NCBI RefSeq assembly: GCF_036231355.1
Contig: NZ_CP109496.1
Coordinates: forward strand, 2,356,001-2,420,000
Direction of reading: 5' to 3'
Source: Streptomyces sp. NBC_01431
GTDB taxonomy: Bacteria; Actinomycetota; Actinomycetes; Streptomycetales; Streptomycetaceae
DNA length: 64,000 nucleotides
Position numbers and translations under genes: made by a program. Below the pieces are notes generated by a model. That model ran no database searches. It was not told where the DNA came from and saw only the letters and a program-made list of their open reading frames with translations. Shown here one piece after another: positions 1 through 9,083 of this stretch. The first letter of the stretch is position 1, and the number at the start of each line of letters is the position of its first letter.

Positions 1-282
1 GTGGTCGGCGCCGTTGTTGCGCAGGTAGGGCTCGACGACGGTGGACCACCAGTGGGCACGGTCGTTGGGCATCCCGTACACGAACCCGGCCAGCCGCCCC
101 TCGGGGGTGGTGGCTCCGAGCGCCCTCGCGCCGGGCTGGGACAGGTGACGCAGCACGATGTGGCGGCGGACCCCGACCTCGTCGGCGCTCAGGCCGAAGG
201 CGACCGCCTGCACGGCGAGCGCTTCGTCCACGCGGGCCGCGAGGTCGAGCGGGCCGACCACTGCGTCAGAGTCAGGAGCCAT
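1..282 (-). CDS. GNAT family N-acetyltransferase, N-terminal part (cut by window edge)
   Basis: The reading frame starts with ATG at 282 and runs leftward off the window, giving about 94 residues. The N-terminus (MAPDSDAVVGPLDLAARVDE) is followed by a segment ending in VEPYLRNNGADHW-like sequence, which resembles the first half of Streptomyces GNAT acetyltransferases that use acetyl-CoA to modify an amine. The acetyl-CoA binding loop would lie beyond the edge, so the assignment rests on overall resemblance only. It follows the next GNAT gene by 15 nt on the same strand, so the two are probably cotranscribed. The substrate is unknown. Confidence 0.6.
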   Translation of the reverse strand, partial: MAPDSDAVVGPLDLAARVDEALAVQAVAFGLSADEVGVRRHIVLRHLSQPGARALGATTPEGRLAGFVYGMPNDRAHWWSTVVEPYLRNNGADH

Positions 283-297
283 GGGCGCACCCTAACC

Positions 298-1143
298 TCA
301 GAACAGCACGCTCATGAACGCCCCGGTCTCACGGAATCCGACCCGCCGGTAGCAGGCTCGTGCGGGAGCGTTGAAGTCGTTGACGTACAGGCTCACGACG
401 GGGGCGACGTCGGCGAGGGCGTAGCGCAGGACGGCCGCCATACCGGTGGCGGACAGGCCCCTGCCGCGGTGTTCGGGGGCGACCCAGACGCCCTGGATCT
501 GGCAGGCCTGGGTGGTGGCGGCGCCGATCTCGGCCTTGAAGACGACCTTGCCGTCCTCGATGCGGGCGAACGAGCGCCCGGATCCCACGAGTTCGGCGAC
601 GCGGGCCTGGTAGAGCAGACCGCCGTCGCCCGCGAGCGGGGAGACGCCGACCTCCTCGGTGAACATGGCGACGCAGGCCGGCATGATCGCGTCCATCTCG
701 TCCTTGCGGATCCGGCGGACGTACGGGTCGGGCTCGATGTCGTCCGGCATCCGCTCGGTGACCATGAGCGGCTGGTGCGGGCGTACGTCGCGGGCCGGTC
801 CCCAGTGCGGTTCGAGCAGGCGCCACAGCTGGGCGGTGGATTCGGCGGGGCCGACGATCGAGGAGCAGCGGCGGCCGGTGCGGCGGGCGCGGTCGGCGAA
901 GGAACGTACCGCCTCGGGGGTCGCGCAGATCGGTACGAGGTTGGCACCGGAGTAGCAGAGCGAGCGGAGCCGTCCGTCGGCGTACCAGCCCCACATCTCG
1001 CCGCCCAGGCGCCAGGGGTCGAGGCCGGCGATCTGCACGCGGGAGGTCACGAAGGCGTTGGCGACCGGGTCGCTCTCCAGGATGGCGAGCGCCGCGCCGA
1101 GGTCGCCGGGTTCGAGGACCCGGGTGGTGGTCTGCGTCAACAC
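298..1143 (-). CDS. GNAT family N-acetyltransferase with DUF4081-type N-terminal domain
   Basis: The protein has 281 residues. The first half (about 1-125) looks like the DUF4081 domain found in front of actinobacterial acetyltransferases. The second half (about 140-281) is a GNAT fold: the acetyl-CoA pyrophosphate loop is visible as APEHRGRGLS near residues 222-231, followed by the usual ACYRRVGF segment near the C-terminus. It probably transfers an acetyl group to a small molecule or a protein amine; the substrate cannot be read from sequence. It lies directly downstream of ispG on the same strand, after a 165-nt GC-rich gap with hairpins, so it may be a separate transcript. Confidence 0.85.
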   Translation of the reverse strand: MLTQTTTRVLEPGDLGAALAILESDPVANAFVTSRVQIAGLDPWRLGGEMWGWYADGRLRSLCYSGANLVPICATPEAVRSFADRARRTGRRCSSIVGPAESTAQLWRLLEPHWGPARDVRPHQPLMVTERMPDDIEPDPYVRRIRKDEMDAIMPACVAMFTEEVGVSPLAGDGGLLYQARVAELVGSGRSFARIEDGKVVFKAEIGAATTQACQIQGVWVAPEHRGRGLSATGMAAVLRYALADVAPVVSLYVNDFNAPARACYRRVGFRETGAFMSVLF

Positions 1144-1195
1144 GAGGGGGCCTCACGGTACGGTCTGCTGATCTCCGCACTGTACCTGCCACCCC

Positions 1196-1281
1196 GGGGG
1201 CGGCGCCCCCATACCCCGCACCACCAAGGCTCCGCCGCCCGGGGCTTCGCGGGGGCGCGGGCCCGGGGGTGGTGCCCCCGG
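1196..1281 (-). terminator. GC-rich hairpins downstream of ispG
   Basis: Two hairpins lie between the ispG stop (1309) and the next gene. One is around 1196-1210 (GGGGGC / GCCCCC). The other is CCGGGGG-TGGTG-CCCCCGG at 1263-1281. There is no T-tract, as is common for Streptomyces terminators, so termination is inferred from position and stem strength. Confidence 0.45.
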
Positions 1282-1308
1282 TTGGGAAGGTGCGGGGTGG
1301 GGAAGGCG

Positions 1309-2466
1309 TCAGCCCGCCACCGACACCTGCGGCTCGCCCGAGGCGATGCCGTCCTTCTCCATCTGCTCGGCGATCTTCATCGCCTCGTCGATCAGCGTCT
1401 CCACGATCTTCGACTCCGGCACGGTCTTGATGACCTCGCCCTTCACGAAGATCTGGCCCTTGCCGTTGCCCGAGGCCACACCCAGATCCGCCTCACGCGC
1501 CTCGCCCGGACCGTTCACCACACAGCCCATGACCGCGACCCTCAGCGGGACCTCCATGCCCTCAAGCCCCGCCGTGACCTCCTCGGCCAGCTTGTACACG
1601 TCCACCTGGGCACGACCGCACGACGGGCACGACACGATCTCCAGGCGGCGCTGGCGCAGGTTCAGCGACTCCAGGATCTGGATACCGACCTTGATCTCCT
1701 CCGCCGGAGGAGCCGAGAGCGAGACCCGGATCGTGTCGCCGATGCCCTCGGCCAGCAGCGCGCCGAACGCCACCGCCGACTTGATCGTCCCCTGGAACGC
1801 CGGACCGGCCTCCGTCACGCCCAGGTGCAGCGGGTAGTCACACTGCGCCGCGAGCTGCCGGTAGGCATTCACCATGACCACCGGGTCGTTGTGCTTCACC
1901 GAGATCTTGATGTCCCGGAAGCCGTGCTCCTCGAAGAGGGAGGCCTCCCACAGCGCGGACTCCACCAGCGCCTCGGGCGTCGCCTTCCCGTACTTCTTCA
2001 GCAGCCGCGCGTCCAGCGAGCCCGCGTTCACGCCGATCCGGATCGGCGTCCCGGCGTCCTTCGCGGCGAGCGCGATCTCCTTGACCTTGTCGTCGAACTG
2101 CTTGATGTTGCCCGGGTTCACCCGCACCGCGGCACACCCGGCATCGATCGCCGCGAAGACGTACTTCGGCTGGAAGTGGATGTCGGCGATCACCGGGATC
2201 TGCGACTTCCGCGCGATCGTCGCGAGCGCGTCCGCGTCGTCCTGCGTCGGGCAGGCGACCCGGACGATCTGGCAGCCCGACGCCGTCAGCTCCGCGATCT
2301 GTTGCAGCGTCGCCCCGATGTCCGAGGTACGCGTCGTCGTCATGGACTGCACCGAGACGGGTGCGTCCCCGCCGACCGCCACGGAACCGACCTGGATCTG
2401 GCGGCTCTTGCGACGCTCGGCCAGCTTGGTCGGTACGGACGGCATTCCCAGTGAAATCGCAGTCAT
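1309..2466 (-). CDS. ispG: 4-hydroxy-3-methylbut-2-en-1-yl diphosphate synthase (flavodoxin), IspG/GcpE
   Basis: The protein has 385 residues, the usual length of bacterial IspG. It converts 2-C-methyl-D-erythritol 2,4-cyclodiphosphate to HMBPP in the MEP isoprenoid pathway, using a 4Fe-4S cluster. The N-terminal TIM-barrel part begins around residue 20 and contains [11 protein letters not shown]. The cluster ligands are visible in the C-terminal domain as Cys280 and Cys283 ([10 protein letters not shown]) and Cys315 ([13 protein letters not shown]), with the nearby conserved glutamate. It lies downstream of rseP and dxr on the same strand, which links two enzymes of one pathway. A hairpin between rseP and ispG suggests ispG also has its own transcription unit. 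Confidence 0.98.
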   Translation of the reverse strand: MTAISLGMPSVPTKLAERRKSRQIQVGSVAVGGDAPVSVQSMTTTRTSDIGATLQQIAELTASGCQIVRVACPTQDDADALATIARKSQIPVIADIHFQPKYVFAAIDAGCAAVRVNPGNIKQFDDKVKEIALAAKDAGTPIRIGVNAGSLDARLLKKYGKATPEALVESALWEASLFEEHGFRDIKISVKHNDPVVMVNAYRQLAAQCDYPLHLGVTEAGPAFQGTIKSAVAFGALLAEGIGDTIRVSLSAPPAEEIKVGIQILESLNLRQRRLEIVSCPSCGRAQVDVYKLAEEVTAGLEGMEVPLRVAVMGCVVNGPGEAREADLGVASGNGKGQIFVKGEVIKTVPESKIVETLIDEAMKIAEQMEKDGIASGEPQVSVAG

Positions 2467-2580
2467 CTGCTGTGCAACCCCAAGGTGTGGATCAAGGTCC
2501 CGAGATCGGCGGGCTCCAGCCTTCGAGGTTACGTCACCGCGAGCGCCCCGGGCACACGGTGCCTCGACAGTTCACGCTAA

Positions 2581-2617
2581 GGGGCGGCACGGGCACGCTG
2601 TGCGCCCGAGCCGCCCC
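2581..2617 (-). terminator. Hairpin terminator between rseP and ispG
   Basis: GGGGCGGC-A-CGGGC pairs with GCCCG-A-GCCGCCCC across a short loop: 13 pairs with one internal A-A mismatch. It lies 60 nt after the stop codon of the rseP gene on the minus strand. Confidence 0.6.
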
Positions 2618-2676
2618 CTCGCCCGAAGGAGACCGCGCACGCCGTCCGCGTACGGCGCAGCTGTCCCCCGTGTCCG

Positions 2677-3978
2677 TCAGGTGATCTTCACCGGATTCAC
2701 CACGTCGGCCACCAGCACCAGCAGCGTGAAGCAGATGAAGATTCCGGCCACCACGTACGCGACCGGCATCAGCTTCGCCACGTCGAACGGGCCCGGGTCG
2801 GGCCGCTTGAGCACGCGGGCGACGTTGCGGCGCAGCGACTCCCACAGGGCTCCGGCGATGTGGCCGCCGTCCAGCGGGAGCAGCGGGAGCATGTTGAAGA
2901 GGAACAGCGAGAGGTTGAAGCCGGCCAGCAGGAACAGGAACGTGGCGATGATGTTCGGCGTCGGGGCGTCCAGGTTGAGCACCTCGCCGCTGATGCGGGC
3001 CGCGCCGACCACGCCCACCGGGGAGTCGGCCTTGCGCTCGCCGCCGTCGAAGGCCGCGTTCCACAGGTCGGGGATCTTGCCCGGCAGCGCGATGATCGAG
3101 TGCACGCCGTTGTCCACCATGTCGCCCATGCGGTTGACGGACTCGCCGAAGCCGAGCGGCTGGATCTCGGTCTTGGCGGCGAAGCCGAGGTAGCCGGCCG
3201 GAACGTACTGGTCCGGGACTGCCTGGCCGTCGGAGCCCTTCTTGGCCACCATGTTCTTGGCGAGCGTGGGGTGCAGGACGACCTGCTGACCGCCGCGCTC
3301 CACGGTGACCGTGGCCGGGCCGATGGTCTCGCGGATCCGGTCCGAGAGGTCGGACCAGTTCTTCACGGGCTTGCCGTCGAAGGCGACGATCTTGTCACCG
3401 GTCTTCATCCCGGCGGCTTCGGCGGGCGACACGGCGTCGCCCGCCTTGCAGGTCTCGCGCTTCTCGCTCTGCGCGATCACGCACTTCTGGACGCCGGCGA
3501 CCTCGGTGGTCTGGGTCGCGGTGCCGAAGCCCATGAGGACGGCGAGGAAGATCGCGACCGCGAGCACCAGGTTCATGAACGGACCCGCGAACATGACGAT
3601 GACGCGCTTCCACGGCTTGCGCGTGTAGAAGAGGCGGTCCTCGTCACCCGGCTGGAGCTCTTCGAAGGCCGCCGCCCTGGCGTCCTCGATCATGCTGCGG
3701 AAGGGCGAGCTGGAGCGCGCCTGGATGCGACCGTCCTCGCCGGGCGGGAACATGCCGATCATGCGGATGTAGCCGCCGGCCGGAATCGCCTTGATCCCGT
3801 ACTCGGTATCGCCCTTCTTGCGCGACCAGATGGTGGGGCCGAAGCCGACCATGTACTGGGGTACGCGGATGCCGAAGAGCTTGGCCGTGGAGAGGTGGCC
3901 GAGCTCGTGCCAGGCGATGGAGATGAGCAGCCCGACGGCGAACAGCGCTATGCCGAGGACCGTCAACAGGATCGTCAT
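2677..3978 (-). CDS. rseP: RIP-type zinc metalloprotease (site-2 protease, M50 family; RseP-like)
   Basis: The protein has 433 residues and is an intramembrane protease that cleaves membrane-bound regulators. The zinc motif HELGH is at residues 24-28 inside the first membrane segment. A PDZ domain is visible around residues 195-275 ([20 protein letters not shown]). The second catalytic region, [12 protein letters not shown], begins near residue 362 with the metal-binding Asp in LDG. A further C-terminal membrane helix follows. The start codon overlaps the dxr stop (ATGA), so translation is coupled to dxr. Its natural substrate, probably an anti-sigma factor, cannot be told from the window. 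Placement between dxr and ispG is common in actinobacteria. Confidence 0.95.
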   Translation of the reverse strand: MTILLTVLGIALFAVGLLISIAWHELGHLSTAKLFGIRVPQYMVGFGPTIWSRKKGDTEYGIKAIPAGGYIRMIGMFPPGEDGRIQARSSSPFRSMIEDARAAAFEELQPGDEDRLFYTRKPWKRVIVMFAGPFMNLVLAVAIFLAVLMGFGTATQTTEVAGVQKCVIAQSEKRETCKAGDAVSPAEAAGMKTGDKIVAFDGKPVKNWSDLSDRIRETIGPATVTVERGGQQVVLHPTLAKNMVAKKGSDGQAVPDQYVPAGYLGFAAKTEIQPLGFGESVNRMGDMVDNGVHSIIALPGKIPDLWNAAFDGGERKADSPVGVVGAARISGEVLNLDAPTPNIIATFLFLLAGFNLSLFLFNMLPLLPLDGGHIAGALWESLRRNVARVLKRPDPGPFDVAKLMPVAYVVAGIFICFTLLVLVADVVNPVKIT

Positions 3979-5225
3979 GCGCGTGCCTCCGCTGTTGCCT
4001 TCACGGCGAGTTCCCGGGCCCGGGAACGTGCCCAGGTCTCCGCTTCAAGGACGTCCGAGACCGTGAGGGAGGTTCCCGAGGCGGGCCTGCCGTGCTCCGT
4101 CACCACGTCGGTGACGGTTTCCATGATGCCGCTGAACGGCAGCCGACCGGCCAGGAACGCGTCCACGCACTCCTCGTTCGCGGCATTGAACACCGCCGGA
4201 GCCGTCCCGCCCAGTTCCCCGACGTGCCGGGCGAGTCCCACCGAGGGGAAGGCCTCGTTGTCGAGCGGGAAGAACTCCCAGGTCGAGGCCTTGGACCAGT
4301 CGAAGGCGGGCGCCGCGTTCGGGACCCGCTCGGGCCAGCCGAGGCCGATGGCGATCGGTCCGCGCATGTCGGGCGGGGTTGCCTGGGCCAGCGTGGAGCC
4401 GTCGGTGAACTCGACCATGGAGTGGACGTAGGACTGGGGGTGGACGACGACCTCGATCCGCTCGAAGGGGATGTCGTACAGCAGGTGGGCCTCGATCACC
4501 TCCAGGCCCTTGTTGACCAGGGTCGCCGAGTTGACGGTGATGACGGGGCCCATCGCCCAGGTGGGGTGGGCGAGCGCGTCGGCCGGGGTGACGTCCGCGA
4601 GCTCGCTCCTGGTACGCCCCCGGAAGGGCCCGCCGGAGGCGGTCACGACGAGCTTGCGCACATCGGCCCGCTTGCCGGCGGCCAGCGCCTGGAACAGGGC
4701 GGCGTGCTCGGAGTCGACCGGGATGATCTGGCCGGGCTTGGCGACGGCCTTCACGAGCGGGCCGCCGACGATCAGCGACTCCTTGTTGGCAAGCGCGAGC
4801 GTGCGCCCGGCCCGCAGGGCGGCGAGCGTCGGGGCGAGCCCGATCGAGCCGGTGATCCCGTTGAGCACGGTGTGGCAAGGCGTCGCGGCCAGTTCGGTGG
4901 CGGCGTCGGGGCCCGCGAGGATCTCGGGCAGCGGCTCGCCGCCGTACTGTGCGGCGAGTGCCTCGCGCAGCGCGGGCACGGCGTCCTCGCGGGCGACCGC
5001 GACCGTACGCACCTTCAGCTGGCGGGCCTGCTCGGCCAGCAGCCCGACCCGGCCGCCGGCCGCGGACAGCGCGGTCACACGGAAGCGGTCGGGGTTGCGC
5101 AGGACCAGGTCGATGGCCTGGGTACCGATGGACCCGGTGGATCCGAGGACGACCACATCGCGTCGGCCTTCGGCCGGATCGAAGGCGATATGGGGGTCGG
5201 CGAGGGGGGCTGGGCTGTCGCTCAT
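3975..5225 (-). CDS. dxr: 1-deoxy-D-xylulose 5-phosphate reductoisomerase
   Basis: The protein has 416 residues from the ATG at 5225 ([12 protein letters not shown]). It catalyses NADPH-dependent rearrangement and reduction of DXP to MEP, the committed MEP-pathway step. The NADPH-binding motif [11 protein letters not shown] lies at about residues 27-37. The substrate and metal region is visible as [12 protein letters not shown] and [11 protein letters not shown], and the catalytic loop as HPTWAMGP. The C-terminal helical domain ([13 protein letters not shown]) is present. The frame stays open upstream to 5399, but the family N-terminus and an in-frame ATG support 5225. It overlaps rseP by 4 nt. 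Confidence 0.98.
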   Translation of the reverse strand: MSDSPAPLADPHIAFDPAEGRRDVVVLGSTGSIGTQAIDLVLRNPDRFRVTALSAAGGRVGLLAEQARQLKVRTVAVAREDAVPALREALAAQYGGEPLPEILAGPDAATELAATPCHTVLNGITGSIGLAPTLAALRAGRTLALANKESLIVGGPLVKAVAKPGQIIPVDSEHAALFQALAAGKRADVRKLVVTASGGPFRGRTRSELADVTPADALAHPTWAMGPVITVNSATLVNKGLEVIEAHLLYDIPFERIEVVVHPQSYVHSMVEFTDGSTLAQATPPDMRGPIAIGLGWPERVPNAAPAFDWSKASTWEFFPLDNEAFPSVGLARHVGELGGTAPAVFNAANEECVDAFLAGRLPFSGIMETVTDVVTEHGRPASGTSLTVSDVLEAETWARSRARELAVKATAEARA

Positions 5226-5455
5226 GCCCCCCATTGTTGCCGCATCCGCTGTGCGCCCGGACAGCGCTCCTGGCAATGGGCCCGCAACGAGTGCTGCGGG
5301 CCCGCCACAACCGCTGTCCGAGCCGGGCCTCGCCGAGCCGGGCCAGGTATGGATCGACGGTCTCGAAGAGCGCGTCGCAGGGCTGGTTGTCCCGGTCACC
5401 GACCGCGCACCGGAGCGGACCTCGGCCGCTCCGGTACCCCAACTGCCCTACGAAA

Positions 5456-7378
5456 TCAGCGGATTGGCCGGTGGACGTTGTCGCGCTTGGCCGGGCCCGG
5501 GGTCGCGTCCGCGATCCAGGGGCCGTCGTCGGAGGGGTCGATGACGCCCTCCTCCAGCCAGGTGTAGGCACCGTCGAGCACCCCCTCGACGATCTTGCGG
5601 TCGAGGTCGTCGGTGTTGCTCCACAGCCGGGTGAAGAGTTCTTCGACGCGGATGCGGGACTGGCGGCAGAACGTGTCGGCCAGTTGGACCGCCTCGCGCC
5701 CGTGGTCGCCGGTGGTGCGCAGGTGCTCGGCCCGCACACAGGCCGCGCTCATCGCGAACAGTTCGGCCCCGATGTCCACGATCCTGCCCAGGAAGCCCTG
5801 CTTGGTCTCCATCCGGCCCTGCCAGCGCGACATCGCGTAGAACGTCGAGCGGGCGAGCTTGCGCGCGGCGCGCTCGGCGTACCGAAGATGCTGGGCGAGC
5901 GGCCCGAACTCGGCGTACGAGCGCGGGAGTTGACCGGGACCCGTGACCAGCTTGGGCAGCCACTTGGCGTAGAACCCGGCCGCGTTGGCACCCGCCTTCG
6001 CCTTGTCCTGGAGGGACTTCTCGGGGTCGATGAGGTCGCCCGCCACCGACAGGTGGGCGTCGACCGCCTCCCGGGCGATCAGCAGGTGCATGATCTCCGT
6101 GGAGCCCTCGAAGATCCGGTTGATCCGCATGTCGCGGAGCATCTGCTCGGCGGGGACGGCGCGCTCTCCACGGGCGGCCAGCGAGTCGGCGGTCTCGAAG
6201 CCGCGGCCGCCGCGGATCTGGACCAGTTCGTCCGCCATCAGCCAGCCCATCTCGGAGCCGTACAGCTTGGCGAGGGCCGCCTCGATGCGGATGTCGTTGC
6301 GGCTCTCGTCCGCCATCTGCGAGGAGAGGTCCGTCATGGCTTCGAGGGCGAAGGTGGTCGCGGCGATGAAGGAGATCTTCGCGCCGACCGCCTCGTGCCG
6401 GGCGACCGGCCGGCCCCACTGCTCGCGTACGCCCGACCATTCACGGGCGATCTTCAGGCACCACTTGCCGCTGCCCACGCACATCGCGGGCAGCGAGAGC
6501 CGGCCGGTGTTCAGCGTGGTCAGCGCGATCTTGAGGCCGGAGCCCTCGGGGCCGATCCTGTTGGCGGCCGGAACGCGGACCTGGTGGAAGCGCGTGACGC
6601 CGTTCTCGATCCCGCGCAGGCCCATGAAGGCGTTGCGGTTCTCGACCGTGACGCCCGGCGACGCCGTCTCGACCACGAAGGCCGTGATGCCGCCCTTGTG
6701 GCCCTCGGACTTCGGTACCCGGGCCATCACGACGAGCAGGTCCGCGACGACGCCGTTGGTGGTCCACAGCTTGACCCCGTCCAGGACGTAGTCGTCGCCG
6801 TCGGGCACCGCCGAGGTCGCCAGCCGCGCCGGGTCGGAGCCCACGTCGGGCTCGGTGAGCAGGAAGGCCGAGATGTCGGTACGGGCGCAGCGCGGCAGGA
6901 AGGTGTCCTTCTGCTCCTGGGTGCCGAACAGTTTCAGCGGCTGCGGTACGCCGATCGACTGGTGCGCGGAGAGCAGCGCCCCTATGGCCGGGCTCGCCGA
7001 GCCGGCCAGCGTGAGCGCCCTGTTGTAGTAGACCTGGGTCAGCCCCTGGCCGCCGTACTTCGTGTCGATCTTCATCCCGAAGGCGCCGAGCTCCTTGAGC
7101 CCGTTCACCACCTCGTCGGGGATCCGCGACTCGCGCTCGATGAGGCGGCCGTCGACCCGGTTCTCGCAGAAGTCGCGCATCTTGGCGAGGAAGGCCTCGC
7201 CGCGCGCCACGTCGTCGGGGGCGGGCTGGGGATGGGGGTGGATCAGGTCGAGGCGCAGGCGTCCGAGGAAGAGTTCCTTCGCGAAGCTGGGCTTGCGCCA
7301 GTCCTGCTCGCGGGCGGCCTCGGCGACCTGGCGGGCCTCGCGCTCGGAGACCTTGACGGTGTGCTGTGGTGCGGTCAT
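5456..7378 (-). CDS. Acyl-CoA dehydrogenase (long form, VLCAD/ACAD9-like)
   Basis: The protein has 640 residues, much longer than the roughly 380-residue classical acyl-CoA dehydrogenases. It should oxidise acyl-CoA to enoyl-CoA with FAD. The N-terminal helical domain, the FAD/substrate segment FLLTEPDVGSDPARL, the middle domain (GVKLWTTNGVVADLLVVMA) and the C-terminal domain with QIRGGRGF and RINRIFEGSTEIMHLLIARE are all visible. About 180 extra residues follow, as in mitochondrial very-long-chain enzymes. It stands alone, with 231 nt to dxr downstream and a terminator of the next gene upstream. The chain-length preference is unknown. Confidence 0.92.
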   Translation of the reverse strand: MTAPQHTVKVSEREARQVAEAAREQDWRKPSFAKELFLGRLRLDLIHPHPQPAPDDVARGEAFLAKMRDFCENRVDGRLIERESRIPDEVVNGLKELGAFGMKIDTKYGGQGLTQVYYNRALTLAGSASPAIGALLSAHQSIGVPQPLKLFGTQEQKDTFLPRCARTDISAFLLTEPDVGSDPARLATSAVPDGDDYVLDGVKLWTTNGVVADLLVVMARVPKSEGHKGGITAFVVETASPGVTVENRNAFMGLRGIENGVTRFHQVRVPAANRIGPEGSGLKIALTTLNTGRLSLPAMCVGSGKWCLKIAREWSGVREQWGRPVARHEAVGAKISFIAATTFALEAMTDLSSQMADESRNDIRIEAALAKLYGSEMGWLMADELVQIRGGRGFETADSLAARGERAVPAEQMLRDMRINRIFEGSTEIMHLLIAREAVDAHLSVAGDLIDPEKSLQDKAKAGANAAGFYAKWLPKLVTGPGQLPRSYAEFGPLAQHLRYAERAARKLARSTFYAMSRWQGRMETKQGFLGRIVDIGAELFAMSAACVRAEHLRTTGDHGREAVQLADTFCRQSRIRVEELFTRLWSNTDDLDRKIVEGVLDGAYTWLEEGVIDPSDDGPWIADATPGPAKRDNVHRPIR

Positions 7379-7502
7379 GAGGGGTTCTCCTCGCCGCGGG
7401 CTGATGGCTGCGGGCGGCTGCCCGTTACCGAGTGGTGCTACCCGTCCGTATGTACCCGATTCCCGGCACTTGGACCACCCCTCGCGGGCACCCGGCGTAC
7501 GA

Positions 7503-7541
7503 CGGCGGCCGGAACCCCCGCACAGTGGGTTCCGGCCGCCG
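7503..7541 (-). terminator. Strong terminator after the aldehyde dehydrogenase gene
   Basis: A 15-bp perfect stem (CGGCGGCCGGAACCC with its complement) closes a 9-nt loop. It lies 18 nt downstream of the aldehyde dehydrogenase stop at 7560 on the minus strand. Confidence 0.8.
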
Positions 7542-7559
7542 CTCTCGTCGCGCCGTCGG

Positions 7560-9005
7560 TTACAGCGCGAGGCCCGTCAGGACGAGGACGCGCTCGTAGG
7601 TGTAGTCGTCCATGGCGTAGCGGACGCCCTCGCGGCCGACGCCGGAGGCCTTGGCACCGCCGTACGGCATCTGGTCGGCGCGGTAGGACGGGACGTCGCC
7701 GATGATCACGCCGCCGACCTCCAGGGCCCGGTGGGCGCGGAAGGCGGTCTGCACGTCGTGCGTGAACACCCCTGCCTGGAGGCCGTACTTGGAGGAGTTG
7801 ACCGCGGCGAACGCCTCGGCCTCGCCGTCCACCTTCTGCACGGTCAGGACCGGTCCGAAGACCTCCTCGCAGGCGAGGGTGGTGTCGGCGGGCAGCTCGG
7901 TGAGCACGGTGGGCGCGTAGGCGGCGCCGTCGCGCTTGCCGCCGGTGAGCAGCTTGGCACCCGCCTGTACGGCCTCGTCGACCCAGGACTCGACGCGCTT
8001 GGCGGCGTCCTCGCTGACCAGCGGGCCGACGTCGGTGGCGGAGTCGGACGGGTCACCGGTGACCTGCGCCTCGACGGCGGCGACGACCTTCGGGAGCAGC
8101 CGGTCGTACACGGCGGCGTCCGCGATGACGCGCTGTACGGAGATGCAGGACTGGCCGCCCTGGTAGTTGGAGAAGGTGGCGATGCGGGTCGCCGCCCAGT
8201 CCAGGTCCTGCTCCGAGGCCCAGTCGCCGAGAACGACGGCCGCGCCGTTGCCGCCGAGTTCCAGGGTGCAGTGCTTGCGCGGCACCGAGTCCATGATCGC
8301 GTAACCGACCTTGTCGGAGCCGGTGAAGGAGATGACCGGGAGGCGGTCGTCCTGCACCAGGGCCGGCATCTTGTCGTTGGCGACCGGCAGGACGCTCCAC
8401 GAGCCGGCGGGCAGCTCGGTCTCGGCGAGCAGCTCGCCGAGGATCAGGCCCGAGAGCGGGGTGGCCGGGGCCGGCTTGAGGATGATGGGGGCGCCCACCG
8501 CGATGGCCGGGGCGACCTTGTGGGCGCACAGGTTCAGCGGGAAGTTGAACGGTGCGATGCCGAGCACGACGCCCTTGGGGAAGCGGCGGGTCAGGGCGAG
8601 GCGGCCCACGCCGCCGCCGTCGGTGTCCAGGCGCTGGGCCTCGCCGCCGTTGAAGCGCCGGGCCTCCTCGGCGGCGAAGCGGAAGACGGACACCGCGCGG
8701 CCGACCTCACCGCGGGCCCACTTGATCGGCTTGCCGTTCTCGGCGGAGATCAGCTGGGCGATCTCCTCGGTGCGCTCGGTGAGCCGCTTGGACACGTGGT
8801 CGAGGGCGGCGGCGCGTACGTGTGCGGGGGTCGCCGCGAACTCCTCCACGACGGCGTGGGCAGCGGCCACCGCCTCCTCGACCTGGGTGTCGGTCGGGAC
8901 CGAGACCGTGCCGACGAGGCGGCCGTCCCAGGGCGAAGTGACGTCGAAGCTGTCGTCGCCGGTGGCCTCGCGGCCGGCGAGCCAGAAGGCGTGGGTAGAA
9001 GTCAT
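7560..9005 (-). CDS. NAD(P)-dependent aldehyde dehydrogenase
   Basis: The protein has 481 residues and the full aldehyde dehydrogenase fold. The catalytic Cys is residue 287 in GGQSCISVQR, and the general-base Glu is residue 249 in LELGGNGAA. The cofactor segment FPKGVVLGIAPFNFPLNL is clear. It is closest in style to the 'glyceraldehyde-3-phosphate or succinate-semialdehyde' branch rather than the aminobutyraldehyde branch, since Cys sits in GQSC and not GQDC. Next to a PucR regulator and near gabT, a role in succinate-semialdehyde oxidation is plausible, but this is inference. A strong terminator follows. Confidence 0.9.
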   Translation of the reverse strand: MTSTHAFWLAGREATGDDSFDVTSPWDGRLVGTVSVPTDTQVEEAVAAAHAVVEEFAATPAHVRAAALDHVSKRLTERTEEIAQLISAENGKPIKWARGEVGRAVSVFRFAAEEARRFNGGEAQRLDTDGGGVGRLALTRRFPKGVVLGIAPFNFPLNLCAHKVAPAIAVGAPIILKPAPATPLSGLILGELLAETELPAGSWSVLPVANDKMPALVQDDRLPVISFTGSDKVGYAIMDSVPRKHCTLELGGNGAAVVLGDWASEQDLDWAATRIATFSNYQGGQSCISVQRVIADAAVYDRLLPKVVAAVEAQVTGDPSDSATDVGPLVSEDAAKRVESWVDEAVQAGAKLLTGGKRDGAAYAPTVLTELPADTTLACEEVFGPVLTVQKVDGEAEAFAAVNSSKYGLQAGVFTHDVQTAFRAHRALEVGGVIIGDVPSYRADQMPYGGAKASGVGREGVRYAMDDYTYERVLVLTGLAL

Positions 9006-9083
9006 GCCCTCACGGTAGGCGGGGGCGGCGCGGTGTGTGTTTGTCCGGGGTGGAGTGGTTCAGCCCCGCGGCACGCCGCTTTG

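Noticed and set aside
9006..9083. A small gene between aldehyde dehydrogenase and PucR
   Set aside because: The 78-nt gap has no start-RBS-stop combination; it is a short intergenic spacer.
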